A stretch of 64,000 nucleotides of DNA, taken from the NCBI RefSeq assembly GCF_000759955.1, contig NZ_JNAL01000007.1, positions 62,001-126,000 of the forward strand, given 5' to 3'. Positions 28,253 to 36,758 of the stretch are shown here, in pieces (the first letter of the stretch is position 1; each line of letters begins with the position of its first letter). The notes beneath the pieces are model-generated. The model searched no databases, was not told the DNA's origin, and saw only the letters and a list, made by a program, of their open reading frames with translations. The translations under genes and the position numbers were made by a program. This DNA comes from Prochlorococcus marinus str. MIT 9201. GTDB lineage: Bacteria; Cyanobacteriota; Cyanobacteriia; PCC-6307; Cyanobiaceae.

Positions 28253-29481
28253 CTGTTCTGTTTATTTGCAAATTTAATAAATTCAGCTACTAAAAAAATA
28301 GAACCTGTTAAAACAGGATGATTAGAGGGCCATTTTTCAAGGGCAAATAAATACTCAATGGCAAATTCAAATTTCTCAAACTCAATTATGTTCATACAAT
28401 CAATTTCTTTAATCTGAGAGAGATCTTTTAATTGCCAACTAGGTTGGTTTGGGACTGGAACAAGTAATAGGTGATCATTTTTCTTTAGAAGTGTTTTTAA
28501 TATTGCGTTCATATCTTTTTGTCTTTGGACACCTAAAATCCAATAAATTCCTTTTTCTTCATTCTCCCAATTGCTTCGCTCATTAGAAAGTGCTTTTGCG
28601 GCAGGATGATTGTGCGCACAATCTACAAGAATTTTTTTCTTTAAGTAATTTATTATTTCTAGCCTTCCTTTCCAAGTTGTATTCTTAAGACCTTCATAAA
28701 TATATTTTTCTTTGATCTTAAAATCCAACTTATTTAGAGCTTCAATCGCTCCAACTGCAACTGAAGCATTTTGCTTTTGAAAAATTCCTTTTAATCCAAG
28801 CTGATAGCTGCTTGAAATTGAACCTTTCCAGATAATTTCTGCTCCAACTTCTTCAACTTTTTTGTTTATTAAATTTTTAACTAGACTGTTTTGGTTGCAT
28901 GAGACGACAATTGAGTTTTTTTCAATAACGGCTAGTTTTTCCTTGGCAATTTTTTCGATAGTATCTCCAAGGAATTCTTTATGGTCTAAGCCAATATTAC
29001 CAATAGCAATTATTGGTCTAGATTTATGGGCCGTTGTCGCGTCTAATCTTCCACCTAAGCCAGCTTCAAGAATGAGCAATTCAACTCTTTCATTGTCAAA
29101 AAAATTTAGTGCGCAGCAAATAATTTTTTCAAAAGGGGTCAATTCATATGTTGAAAAATTTTTTTCTATAAATCTATACATTCTTTCAAAATCAACTTTG
29201 TTAATATTTTTTTTATTAACACGAATCCTCTCACATATATCAAAAAGATGAGGAGATGTAGTTACACCAAAATTTTTCTTAGCTTCAAAAAGTATACTTT
29301 CTAAATACGCCGCGATTGATCCTTTCCCATTAGTTCCAATAATTTGTATCGCAGGAATATTCTTGCAAGGACTACCAAGTTCTTGAAGTACTTTTTTAAT
29401 TCTTGATAAACCTAACTTAATGTTATCCCTTTCATATTTGGGAGATATTAATTCAAAAAATTTTAAATTTGTATTTTTCAA
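28249..29481 (-). CDS. folC: Folylpolyglutamate synthase/dihydrofolate synthase
   Basis: A 410-residue Mur-ligase-family enzyme that adds glutamate to dihydropteroate and folates. The P-loop IIGTNGKGSIAAYLES is at about residues 47-62, the FGVTTSPHL segment near 73-81, the glycine-rich LEAGLGGRLDATTA near 137-150, and the conserved DCAHNHPAA at about 288-296. It lies 12 bases downstream of argD on the same strand, so the two may be cotranscribed. It overlaps the FAD oxidase convergently. Confidence 0.95.
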   Translation of the reverse strand: MKNTNLKFFELISPKYERDNIKLGLSRIKKVLQELGSPCKNIPAIQIIGTNGKGSIAAYLESILFEAKKNFGVTTSPHLFDICERIRVNKKNINKVDFERMYRFIEKNFSTYELTPFEKIICCALNFFDNERVELLILEAGLGGRLDATTAHKSRPIIAIGNIGLDHKEFLGDTIEKIAKEKLAVIEKNSIVVSCNQNSLVKNLINKKVEEVGAEIIWKGSISSSYQLGLKGIFQKQNASVAVGAIEALNKLDFKIKEKYIYEGLKNTTWKGRLEIINYLKKKILVDCAHNHPAAKALSNERSNWENEEKGIYWILGVQRQKDMNAILKTLLKKNDHLLLVPVPNQPSWQLKDLSQIKEIDCMNIIEFEKFEFAIEYLFALEKWPSNHPVLTGSIFLVAEFIKFANKQNS

Positions 29482-29492
29482 AATTTAAATTT

Positions 29493-30668
29493 TTAAAACT
29501 CTTCAAAAATTGAATTTAGTTTATCCAAAAGAATATTAATTTCTCTTCGAGATATAACTAATGGTGGAACAATCCTTACAACGTTTCCTCCTGCAGGTAC
29601 TACAAGTAATCCTTTATCAAAAGCTTTTACCGTAATTTCTTTTGCATCAGCATAATTACTATTTATAACAAGACCTTGGATTAAACCTAGGCCTCTTTTC
29701 CCGTTAATAATATTTGGAAATTTTTTTGATAATCCTTCAAAACCAGCTCTTAATTCTTCCCCTCTTAGATAAACATTATTGATAAGATTTCTTCTATTTA
29801 TTTCTTCTAATACAGTTAAAGCAGCCCTACATGCGAAAGGGTTCCCTCCAAAAGTGCTTGCATGATCTCCTGGAGAAAAAATATTAGCTTTTTCTTTTAC
29901 CAATAGTGCTCCAATTGCATGCCCTCCTCCTAACCCTTTAGCAAGAGTGAATGCATCAGGTTCAATTCCTAGATTTTCATAACCCCACATTTTCCCGGTT
30001 CGAGCCACCCCACTTTGAACCTCATCTAAAATAAGAAGAGCATTATATTTATCACATATATCTCTTAAGCTTTTAAAAAATATTTTACTCCCAGGAATTA
30101 CACCACCCTCTCCTTGTATTGGTTCAACCAACACACCTGAAATCTTTTGATCATTGTTCTCGCAGTCTTGAAATAATTTTTTTACCGAATCAAAATTGTT
30201 AAATTCAAAAAACTTAAACCCTTTCATCATTGGTTCGAAACCTTTTTGATATTTTGGCTGACCAGTTGCACTCAAGGCTGCCAATGTTCTGCCATGAAAG
30301 CTGGACTCTGCTGCGAGAATTATTGACTCTTTACCTTGATTTGTTATATTTCCAAATTTTTTAATTAATTTAATAGCTGATTCATTTGCTTCTGCACCAC
30401 TGTTGCAGAAAAAAACGCTTTCAGCACAACTCATATTAGTTAAAGTTCTGCTTAATTGTTCTTGTTCTTCTATGTTATAGAGATTCGAGATATGTTGAAT
30501 CTTTTTTAGTTGAGTTGATAACCTTCTTCTTAAAACTCTATCGCTATGCCCAAGACTACATGTAGCTATTCCCGCAACAGCATCTAGATACTTTTTATTT
30601 TTTTTATCCCAAAGCCAACAACCTTTTCCTTTTTTAAAGGATATATTGAATCTACTATAAGTATTCAT
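29493..30668 (-). CDS. argD: Acetylornithine aminotransferase
   Basis: A 391-residue PLP-dependent class III aminotransferase of arginine synthesis. The PLP lysine lies in TLAKGLGGGHAIGAL, and the upstream LILDEVQSGVARTGK holds the conserved Asp. GAEANESAIK near residue 100 binds phosphate. The start is set at the ATG at 30668 (MNTYSRFNISF). The frame stays open to 30785, but that extension runs through tRNA-Leu and reads as a translated tRNA. The start codon is only 5 bases from the tRNA 3' end, so translation after tRNA processing would be almost leaderless. Confidence 0.94.
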   Translation of the reverse strand: MNTYSRFNISFKKGKGCWLWDKKNKKYLDAVAGIATCSLGHSDRVLRRRLSTQLKKIQHISNLYNIEEQEQLSRTLTNMSCAESVFFCNSGAEANESAIKLIKKFGNITNQGKESIILAAESSFHGRTLAALSATGQPKYQKGFEPMMKGFKFFEFNNFDSVKKLFQDCENNDQKISGVLVEPIQGEGGVIPGSKIFFKSLRDICDKYNALLILDEVQSGVARTGKMWGYENLGIEPDAFTLAKGLGGGHAIGALLVKEKANIFSPGDHASTFGGNPFACRAALTVLEEINRRNLINNVYLRGEELRAGFEGLSKKFPNIINGKRGLGLIQGLVINSNYADAKEITVKAFDKGLLVVPAGGNVVRIVPPLVISRREINILLDKLNSIFEEF

Positions 30669-30673
30669 CAAAG

Positions 30674-30755
30674 TGGGAGCGGTCGGACTTGAACCGACAT
30701 ACCCGAAGGTGCCGCATTTTGAGTGCGGTGCGTCTACCAATTCCACCACGCTCCC
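30674..30755 (-). tRNA. trnL: tRNA-Leu (anticodon CAA)
   Basis: An 82-nt class II tRNA with a long variable arm on the minus strand. The acceptor stem GGGAGCG pairs with CGCTCCC, and the discriminator is A. The anticodon stem CCGCA/TGCGG encloses CTCAAAA, giving anticodon CAA. The T-arm has GGTTCAAGTCC. CCA is not encoded. It lies 5 bases upstream of the argD start codon on the same strand. Confidence 0.96.
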
Positions 30756-30985
30756 AAGGCTTTTGAATAATAATGAACTAATCAATTATAACAAAAATCA
30801 TATTGTTGACTATGAGTTTTGCGGTTAAAAGTGACGGATAAAGATTAACTTAGGTGACAATTAAATTCTTTAAAAAAAACATAGAAACTTAATTTATTGA
30901 CTTCCTAACAAGAAATAAGAAAAAATGAATTTTTTATACATTTTTGATACAAATATGTATCTTAAAGAGAAAAATATCATGTAGT

Positions 30986-31014
30986 TTGGATGAAAGCTTC
31001 ATAGTTAGTAATAT
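30986..31014 (+). promoter_or_regulatory. Sigma-70-like promoter for the tiny ORF pair
   Basis: TTGGAT (30986-30991), a 17-base spacer and TAATAT (31009-31014) make a well-formed promoter. The expected start near 31021 gives a leader of about 20 bases before the ATG at 31042. The call is by inspection only. Confidence 0.5.
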
Positions 31015-31041
31015 TATGTTATATTTTAATAAAAAAATTCA

Positions 31042-31149
31042 ATGTCTAAAATTCAAGCAAAAAAATTATCTTTAAAATTCGTCCCGTACTTATTTATTGC
31101 TGTTGCTACATTGACAGCTTTTGGATCTAATGGTGGAACTTGGGTATGA
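31042..31149 (+). CDS. Tiny membrane peptide (35 residues), unknown, coupled to the next ORF
   Basis: 35 residues, MSKIQAKKLSLKFVPYLFIA followed by VATLTAFGSNGGTWV. The first 13 residues are basic and the next 18 or so form one hydrophobic helix; the C-terminus is small and polar. The size and shape are those of small photosystem, cytochrome or NDH subunits, but I do not recognise a named family. Its stop overlaps the start of the next tiny ORF as ATGA. A good promoter lies just upstream. The regular architecture supports a real gene, although length alone cannot. Confidence 0.5.
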   Translation: MSKIQAKKLSLKFVPYLFIAVATLTAFGSNGGTWV

Positions 31150-31256
31150 ATGAATTTAAATTCATTGGTTTAAATAAATTATGGTCTAACCGCTTTTTAG
31201 TGTTGTTGTTGTTATTTATTGGTTGTATTTCATTAATTAATATTGCTTATGTCTGA
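31146..31256 (+). CDS. Tiny membrane peptide (36 residues), unknown, second of a coupled pair
   Basis: 36 residues: MNEFKFIGLNKLWSNR is polar and basic, followed by one helix rich in Leu and Ile (FLVLLLLFIGCISLINIAYV) running to the C-terminus. The ATG overlaps the stop of the previous ORF (ATGA at 31146-31149), implying translational coupling and similar amounts of both peptides. I do not recognise a family. The gene ends 28 bases before the convergent murA stop. Confidence 0.47.
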   Translation: MNEFKFIGLNKLWSNRFLVLLLLFIGCISLINIAYV

Positions 31257-31283
31257 ATTAACTCTCAAAAATTTTAAGTAAAT

Positions 31284-32654
31284 TTAGGCCACTTTATACT
31301 TCTCAGTGTCTTCAGATTCTTTCCCACCCTTAAATTCACTTTGCGTAAACGTATTTTTATTAAACTCTCTTGTTATTTTGATACCTAGTATTTTTAGTTT
31401 TGATTCGAAATTTTCATAACCTCGATCCAAATGTTCTAAACCATAGATTTTACTACTACCTTTTGCAATTATCCCAGCAATTATTAATGCTGCTGATGAT
31501 CTTAAATCCGATCCAACTAGATCCATACCATAAATTGTTTTAACTCCTTTAATGTGAGCTGTATTTTTACGCAATTTTATTCGTGCTCCCATTTTATTAA
31601 GTAAATGAATGTGATTCATTCTGTTTTCGAAAATTGTTTCTGTGATTTTTGATTTACCATTAGCAATTGTCATTAGAGCTGTAAATGGTGCCTGTAAATC
31701 AGTTGGAAAGCCTGGGAAAGGGGCTGTACTAATATCTACTGACTTGAGTTCTCGTGGATTGATTGTAATTGAATTTCCTTTAATGGTAATTTTACTCCCA
31801 CTCTCTTGAAGCTTATTAGTAACCGCTTCAAGATGATGAGGAATCACAGGGGCAATGGTTATAGAGGAGGAAGTCGCAGCAGCAGCTATTAAAAAAGTTC
31901 CAGCTTCTATTCGATCTGGAATCACTTTATGTGTGCAACCACTAAGTTTATTAACACCGTCAATAATTATTTTTTCTTTCCCGGAGTCGTAGATTTTTGC
32001 CCCCATTTTATTAAGCATTTGGCATAAATCCTGTATTTCAGGTTCTCTTGCAGCATTCTCAATAGTAGTTCTTCCCTGCGCTAAAGTCGCAGCCATAACT
32101 AAAGTTTCAGTTGCACCTACGCTTGGGCACTTTAATTTTATATGGGTACCGTGCAGTTTATTTTTCTTTCCTTTTATTTTCGCTTTGACAATTCCTTCCT
32201 CAATAATAATTTCTGCTCCTAATGCTTTAAGTCCATTTATGTGCTCATCTATTGGCCTTGAACCAATATTGCAACCTCCAGGTAAGGGTACTTTAGCTTC
32301 TCCAAATTTACTCAATAATGGACCTATACAAAAAAAACTGGCTCTTAGTCCATTAACAAGTTCATATGGAAGTTCTTTAATAGAAATATTTTTTGAATCA
32401 ATTTGTAATTTATTGTTTCTTTCTACTAAATTAACTCCTAAATTCTTAAGGATGTTGCCCATTTTTTCGATATCAGTAAGACGAGGAACATTCTTTAGAA
32501 TTATTTTTTCATTAGTTAGTAGTGATGCTGCTAATAAAACTAAGGCCGAATTCTTCGCACCACTTATTTCAACGATTCCATTTAATTTGCCTTGGCCAAA
32601 AATCTTTAAATTTTCCGATTTAGGATATGACTTCTTTTTGCTTACGCAAATCAT
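31284..32654 (-). CDS. murA: UDP-N-acetylglucosamine 1-carboxyvinyltransferase
   Basis: A 456-residue EPT-family enzyme that transfers enolpyruvate from PEP to UDP-GlcNAc, the first committed step of peptidoglycan synthesis and the fosfomycin target. The catalytic cysteine is present in LPGGCNIGSRPID, just after LRASFFCIGPLL. PGFPTDLQAPFTALM and DLRSSAALIIAG are further family signatures. The C-terminus has an extra charged tail of about 20 residues. It stands alone, divergent from the SpoU methylase. Confidence 0.96.
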   Translation of the reverse strand: MICVSKKKSYPKSENLKIFGQGKLNGIVEISGAKNSALVLLAASLLTNEKIILKNVPRLTDIEKMGNILKNLGVNLVERNNKLQIDSKNISIKELPYELVNGLRASFFCIGPLLSKFGEAKVPLPGGCNIGSRPIDEHINGLKALGAEIIIEEGIVKAKIKGKKNKLHGTHIKLKCPSVGATETLVMAATLAQGRTTIENAAREPEIQDLCQMLNKMGAKIYDSGKEKIIIDGVNKLSGCTHKVIPDRIEAGTFLIAAAATSSSITIAPVIPHHLEAVTNKLQESGSKITIKGNSITINPRELKSVDISTAPFPGFPTDLQAPFTALMTIANGKSKITETIFENRMNHIHLLNKMGARIKLRKNTAHIKGVKTIYGMDLVGSDLRSSAALIIAGIIAKGSSKIYGLEHLDRGYENFESKLKILGIKITREFNKNTFTQSEFKGGKESEDTEKYKVA

Positions 32655-32862
32655 TAAGATTTAATTTATTAGATTCATGATGACAAACGAATATTATTAA
32701 GTCCACCTTATGTAACGTCTTGAATCTTAATTAAAAGTAAAAATATATTATTGTATTTTTAGTAAGGTTAATTTTGAAAAATCATTGATCAAAATTTTTA
32801 TGTAATTAAGATATAAATGAAACAAAACCTTTAAATTTCTCATAGAAAATACTTTTTTAAAA

Positions 32863-33684
32863 ATAACTAGTAAAAACAATAATCTAGTTAAAAGATTTAG
32901 ATCACTTAAAAACGGATCATCTCGCAAAGATATAGACTTTTTTTGCATAGAGGGAACTCATCTTCTAGAAGAATTGTTGAAGTCTAGAAATGCTCCTTCC
33001 AAAATTTTAGTTACTGAAAAATGGCTTAGAAAAAATGAAAATCTTGGCGAACAGCTTGATCAATCATTGATAACTCTAGTTTCAGAGGAGGTTTTAGCTT
33101 CTGCGATTACAACAATTAATCCAGATGGGGTAGCAGCATTAGTAGAGATTTCATCAATTCCTAATTATCAATTTAATATTAAAGATGACTTTGTTCTTGT
33201 TCTCGATAGGATACAAGATCCTGGTAACATGGGTAATCTTTTTAGAACTGCACTAGCTGCGGGCGTTGATGCAATTTTTTTAGCTGGAGGTGCGCACCCA
33301 TTAAGCCAAAAAGTTTTAAGAGCATCATCTGGCGCTGTCTTTCACCTTCCATTTCAAAGATTTGAGGGTACAGAAGAAGAAATAATAAATTCTTTATTAA
33401 AGTCTCTAACTGAATTATCAAATGAAGGATTTAAGGTTTTTTCTACAAGTAGCAATAAAAATTTAAAAAAATCTTCAAAACCATACTGGGAAATTGATTG
33501 GACTAAATCTACTGTTTTGATTTTGGGTAATGAGGGTCAAGGTATTCATAAAGAAATTCAAGAAGCTTTTGATGAAACAATTACAATTCCGCATAGTGAG
33601 ATTGTAGAATCATTGAATGTGGCTTGCGTTGCTGTTCCATTATTACTAGAACGAAAAAGAGTCGCATACACCTCTAATACGTAA
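32863..33684 (+). CDS. SpoU/TrmH-family RNA 2'-O-ribose methyltransferase with a non-standard start
   Basis: A SPOUT-fold enzyme that methylates 2'-OH of rRNA or tRNA. The C-terminal catalytic domain shows VLDRIQDPGNMGNLFRTALA (motif 1), ILGNEGQGI (motif 2) and IPHSEIVESLNVACVAVPLL (motif 3 with the trefoil knot). The first NTG in frame is TTG at 32974, but the substrate-binding N-terminal domain clearly begins earlier: ITSKNNNLVKRFRSLK and FFCIEGTHLLEELL are encoded from about 32863, in frame and without a stop back to 32820. The likely initiation codon is then ATA (32863) or another rare codon. The alternative is the short 236-residue product. Confidence 0.8.
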   Translation: MTSKNNNLVKRFRSLKNGSSRKDIDFFCIEGTHLLEELLKSRNAPSKILVTEKWLRKNENLGEQLDQSLITLVSEEVLASAITTINPDGVAALVEISSIPNYQFNIKDDFVLVLDRIQDPGNMGNLFRTALAAGVDAIFLAGGAHPLSQKVLRASSGAVFHLPFQRFEGTEEEIINSLLKSLTELSNEGFKVFSTSSNKNLKKSSKPYWEIDWTKSTVLILGNEGQGIHKEIQEAFDETITIPHSEIVESLNVACVAVPLLLERKRVAYTSNT

Positions 33685-33691
33685 TTAAAAA

Positions 33692-35131
33692 GTGGCTGAT
33701 TCAAGTTTTGATTTTGATTTAATTGTGATAGGAGCAGGATATGGAGGTTTTGATGCCGCCAAACATGCTGCTAATAAGGGATTGAAAGTCGCAATAATAG
33801 AATCTTCTGATATGGGAGGTACTTGTGTTAATAAGGGTTGTGTCCCTTCTAAAGCTCTTTTGGCTGCGAGTGGAAAAGTCAGAGAAATAGCTGATCATGA
33901 ACATTTAGCTAAATTTGGTATTCATGCTTCTCCAGTAAGGTTTGAGAGATCAAAAATTGCAAATCATGCAAACAATTTAGTTTTAAATGTTAGAGAAAAT
34001 TTAACAAAAACTCTCAAAAGAAATGGAGTTGAAATTATTTTGGGTATTGGCAGAATTGAAGGAAATCAAAAAGTAGGTGTAAGAGATAAAAACGGAATTG
34101 ACAAAATCTTCACATGTAAGAATATTGTTATAGCAACTGGTTCTTCTCCTTTTGTTCCCCGTGGAATAACTTTGGATAATAGGACTGTATTTACTAGTGA
34201 TGATGCGGTTAAACTTGAGTGGCTTCCAAGATGGATAGCTATTATTGGAAGTGGATATATAGGATTGGAATTTGCTGATGTTTATACCGCGCTAGGTTGT
34301 GAAGTTACCATGATAGAGGCTTTGGAAAATATTATGCCAACATTTGATCCTGATATTACAAAGATTGCTAAGAAGAATCTTATTCAATCAAGAGATATAG
34401 ATACAAAATCAAATGTATTTGCGACAAAAATAACACCTGGATGTCCTGTAAAAATAGAATTGACAGATGCAAAATCTAAAGAACTTGTAGAAACTTTAGA
34501 AGTTGACGCTGTATTAGTTGCAACGGGCAGAAGTCCAAATAGTCATAACTTAAATCTTGAGTCGGTAGGGATCGAAACGGTAAAAGGTTTCATTCCAATA
34601 GATGATCAAATGAGGGTTAAAAATGGTGAGAAAATAATACCAAACATTTGGGCTGTTGGAGATGTAACTGGCAAACTAATGCTGGCTCACACAGCGGCAG
34701 CCCAAGGTACTATTGCAGTTGATAATATTTGCGGCGGTAATGTCGAAATTAACTATAAAAGTATTCCTGCTGCAACCTTTACTCATCCTGAGATTAGTTC
34801 AGTTGGTCTCTCTGAAGCTGAAGCTAAAGAAATATCAGCGAAAGAAAATTTCACATTGGGAGTTGTCAAAAGTTTCTTTAAGGCTAATTCAAAAGCATTA
34901 GCTGAATTGGAAAGTGATGGGATGTTAAAGTTAATTTTCAATAAAAATAATGGGAAAGTATTAGGTGCGCACATCTTTGGGTTACATGCGGCTGATTTAA
35001 TTCAAGAAATTTCGAACGCTATTGCAAGGAACCAAGATGTAATTGAATTATCTACAGAAGTACATACTCATCCCACTCTAAGTGAAGTAGTCGAGGTCGC
35101 ATATAAACAAGCGGCTTCTCAAATAAAATAG
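33692..35131 (+). CDS. lpdA: Dihydrolipoamide dehydrogenase
   Basis: A 479-residue flavoprotein disulfide reductase, the E3 component that reoxidises lipoamide in the pyruvate dehydrogenase complex. The FAD motif VIGAGYGGFDAA is at about residues 12-23, the redox-active disulfide in GGTCVNKGCVPSKAL at about 43-57, the NAD motif IIGSGYIGLEFADVY at about 183-197, and the C-terminal HTHPTLSEVVEVA holds the catalytic His-Glu pair. The start is GTG at 33692, 7 bases after the methylase stop. trpC follows after 12 bases. Confidence 0.96.
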   Translation: MADSSFDFDLIVIGAGYGGFDAAKHAANKGLKVAIIESSDMGGTCVNKGCVPSKALLAASGKVREIADHEHLAKFGIHASPVRFERSKIANHANNLVLNVRENLTKTLKRNGVEIILGIGRIEGNQKVGVRDKNGIDKIFTCKNIVIATGSSPFVPRGITLDNRTVFTSDDAVKLEWLPRWIAIIGSGYIGLEFADVYTALGCEVTMIEALENIMPTFDPDITKIAKKNLIQSRDIDTKSNVFATKITPGCPVKIELTDAKSKELVETLEVDAVLVATGRSPNSHNLNLESVGIETVKGFIPIDDQMRVKNGEKIIPNIWAVGDVTGKLMLAHTAAAQGTIAVDNICGGNVEINYKSIPAATFTHPEISSVGLSEAEAKEISAKENFTLGVVKSFFKANSKALAELESDGMLKLIFNKNNGKVLGAHIFGLHAADLIQEISNAIARNQDVIELSTEVHTHPTLSEVVEVAYKQAASQIK

Positions 35132-35143
35132 CATTTTGAATTA

Positions 35144-36031
35144 ATGGAAATAAGACGTAGACCTCCAAATCCAACAGTTAGGGTTGAAAATTTAGAATAT
35201 GCTGTACCTCATAGAGAAGCACAAGCAAAAAATATTCTCGAAGAAATTGTATGGCATAAGGACATTGAAATTAAAAATTTTAAAAAAATAGTTTCTTTGG
35301 AAGATCTAATAAAAAAGATTGATAAACTGCCTGCTCCTAAAGATTTCTATAAAAGTATCTTCGAGTCTAAAAGACAACCAGGAGTGATTGCTGAAATAAA
35401 AAAAGCTAGTCCTAGCAAAGGTGTTATCAGAGAAGATTTTAATCCTGAAGAGATAGCTTCTTGTTATGAAAGATTAGGTGCAGCATGTATTTCAGTGCTG
35501 ACCGACAAAAGGTTTTTTAAAGGCAGTTATGAAATACTTGAAACTGTAAGGAAATCAACTAAACTCCCCCTACTCTGCAAAGATTTTATTATTTCTGCTT
35601 ATCAGATTTATAAAGCAAGGGTATCTGGTGCTGACGCAATATTATTAATCGCAGCGATTTTAAGTGATGACGATTTGATGTATCTAAAGAAAATAGCTGA
35701 TAATTTAAAGATGAGTGTTCTTGTTGAAGTCCATAACTTTAATGAATTAGAAAGAATACTAAAGTTAAAATCTTTTAAATTGATTGGAATAAATAATAGG
35801 GACCTAAAGACTTTTAAAACGGATTTAAAAACATCAATAGAATTGATGAATATATATTCAGATATATTGTTAAAACAAAATATTCTTCCCATTAGTGAAT
35901 CTGGAATTAATTGTGCCCAAGATTTAGAATCTCTTAGATCTATTGGAATCAAGGGGGTATTAATTGGTGAAACTTTTATGAGAGAAAGTGACATTGAAAA
36001 ATCTTTCAAGAGATTATTTAACTCAATTTAA
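35144..36031 (+). CDS. trpC: Indole-3-glycerol phosphate synthase
   Basis: A 295-residue TIM-barrel enzyme of tryptophan synthesis that closes CdRP to indole-glycerol phosphate. [15 protein letters not shown] (about 84-98) and [11 protein letters not shown] hold the catalytic lysines, [11 protein letters not shown] is the conserved middle strand, and LPISESGIN and [10 protein letters not shown] form the phosphate site. The N-terminal 45-residue extension ([20 protein letters not shown]) is typical of cyanobacterial TrpC. It is closely spaced with lpdA. Confidence 0.96.
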   Translation: MEIRRRPPNPTVRVENLEYAVPHREAQAKNILEEIVWHKDIEIKNFKKIVSLEDLIKKIDKLPAPKDFYKSIFESKRQPGVIAEIKKASPSKGVIREDFNPEEIASCYERLGAACISVLTDKRFFKGSYEILETVRKSTKLPLLCKDFIISAYQIYKARVSGADAILLIAAILSDDDLMYLKKIADNLKMSVLVEVHNFNELERILKLKSFKLIGINNRDLKTFKTDLKTSIELMNIYSDILLKQNILPISESGINCAQDLESLRSIGIKGVLIGETFMRESDIEKSFKRLFNSI

Positions 36032-36086
36032 ATTTGACTTCAAATCGTGCTATAAAGTTTAATAAACAAAGTTGTACTGAATATAT

Positions 36087-36758
36087 ATGCAGGCTGTAAT
36101 TTTAACAGGTATAGTTGCAGGATTTGTGCATGTAGTTAGTGGCGCTGATCATCTAATTGCAATGGCACCAGCAGCGATTAATAATCCCCAAAAAGCTCTT
36201 AAAAATAGTTTCTCATGGGGCTTGGGACATTCATCAGGAGTCCTCTTGTTAGCTTTTCTAGCGATTTTTATTAAGGATATTACGCCATTAAATAAATTTT
36301 CCAGTATCGCCGAATTCCTAGTTGGAATCTCACTTCTAATTGTTGGAGTATTTGCTATAAAAAATTCTTTTCAATTAAGTATCCACTCGCATTCCCATAA
36401 GCATGAGAATGGAATTGCCCATCGTCACTTTCACTTTCATGTTAAGGAACAAAAAAATAATAATAAGCACTCACATGCTTTGACTGGTTTAGGCTTGCTA
36501 CACGGTATAGCTGGAGGTTCACATTTTCTTGCAGTTCTTCCTGCTTTAGCACTACCTTTAACAAGCGCTTGCTTATACTTGATTTCATATTTGATTGGTT
36601 CACTCATAAGTATGAATCTTTTTACTTGTTTAATATCTTTTACTACCTTTAAAGCAAGTCAAAAATTTATTAAAAGATTAATAGCCATAGCAGGAGGGCT
36701 TTCCTTTTCTTTGGGATTATTTTGGATTCAAAGAAGTGCTTCTGTTTTTTTGAATTAA
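36087..36758 (+). CDS. Nickel/cobalt transporter-like membrane protein (NicO/UreH superfamily)
   Basis: A 223-residue membrane protein with about six helices. The first carries HVVSGADHLIAMAPAA (about 15-30), which contains a His-x4-5-Asp-His metal-selectivity motif of the NiCoT/NicO type; GLGHSSGVLLL and GLLHGIAGGSHF are further conserved stretches. Between helices 3 and 4 there is a histidine-rich loop (HSHSHKHENG and AHRHFHFH). It converges on sodX-sodN, the nickel SOD genes, and overlaps sodX by 42 bases. The context supports nickel uptake. Metal and direction are inferred. Confidence 0.8.
   Translation: MQAVILTGIVAGFVHVVSGADHLIAMAPAAINNPQKALKNSFSWGLGHSSGVLLLAFLAIFIKDITPLNKFSSIAEFLVGISLLIVGVFAIKNSFQLSIHSHSHKHENGIAHRHFHFHVKEQKNNNKHSHALTGLGLLHGIAGGSHFLAVLPALALPLTSACLYLISYLIGSLISMNLFTCLISFTTFKASQKFIKRLIAIAGGLSFSLGLFWIQRSASVFLN

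Noticed and set aside
30669-30785. N-terminal extension of argD by 39 residues
   Set aside because: It translates tRNA-Leu in frame; the normal ArgD N-terminus begins at the ATG at 30668.
32748-32948. 66-residue minus-strand ORF upstream of the SpoU gene
   Set aside because: It is antisense to the conserved N-terminal coding sequence of the methylase and is Leu/Phe-rich by chance.
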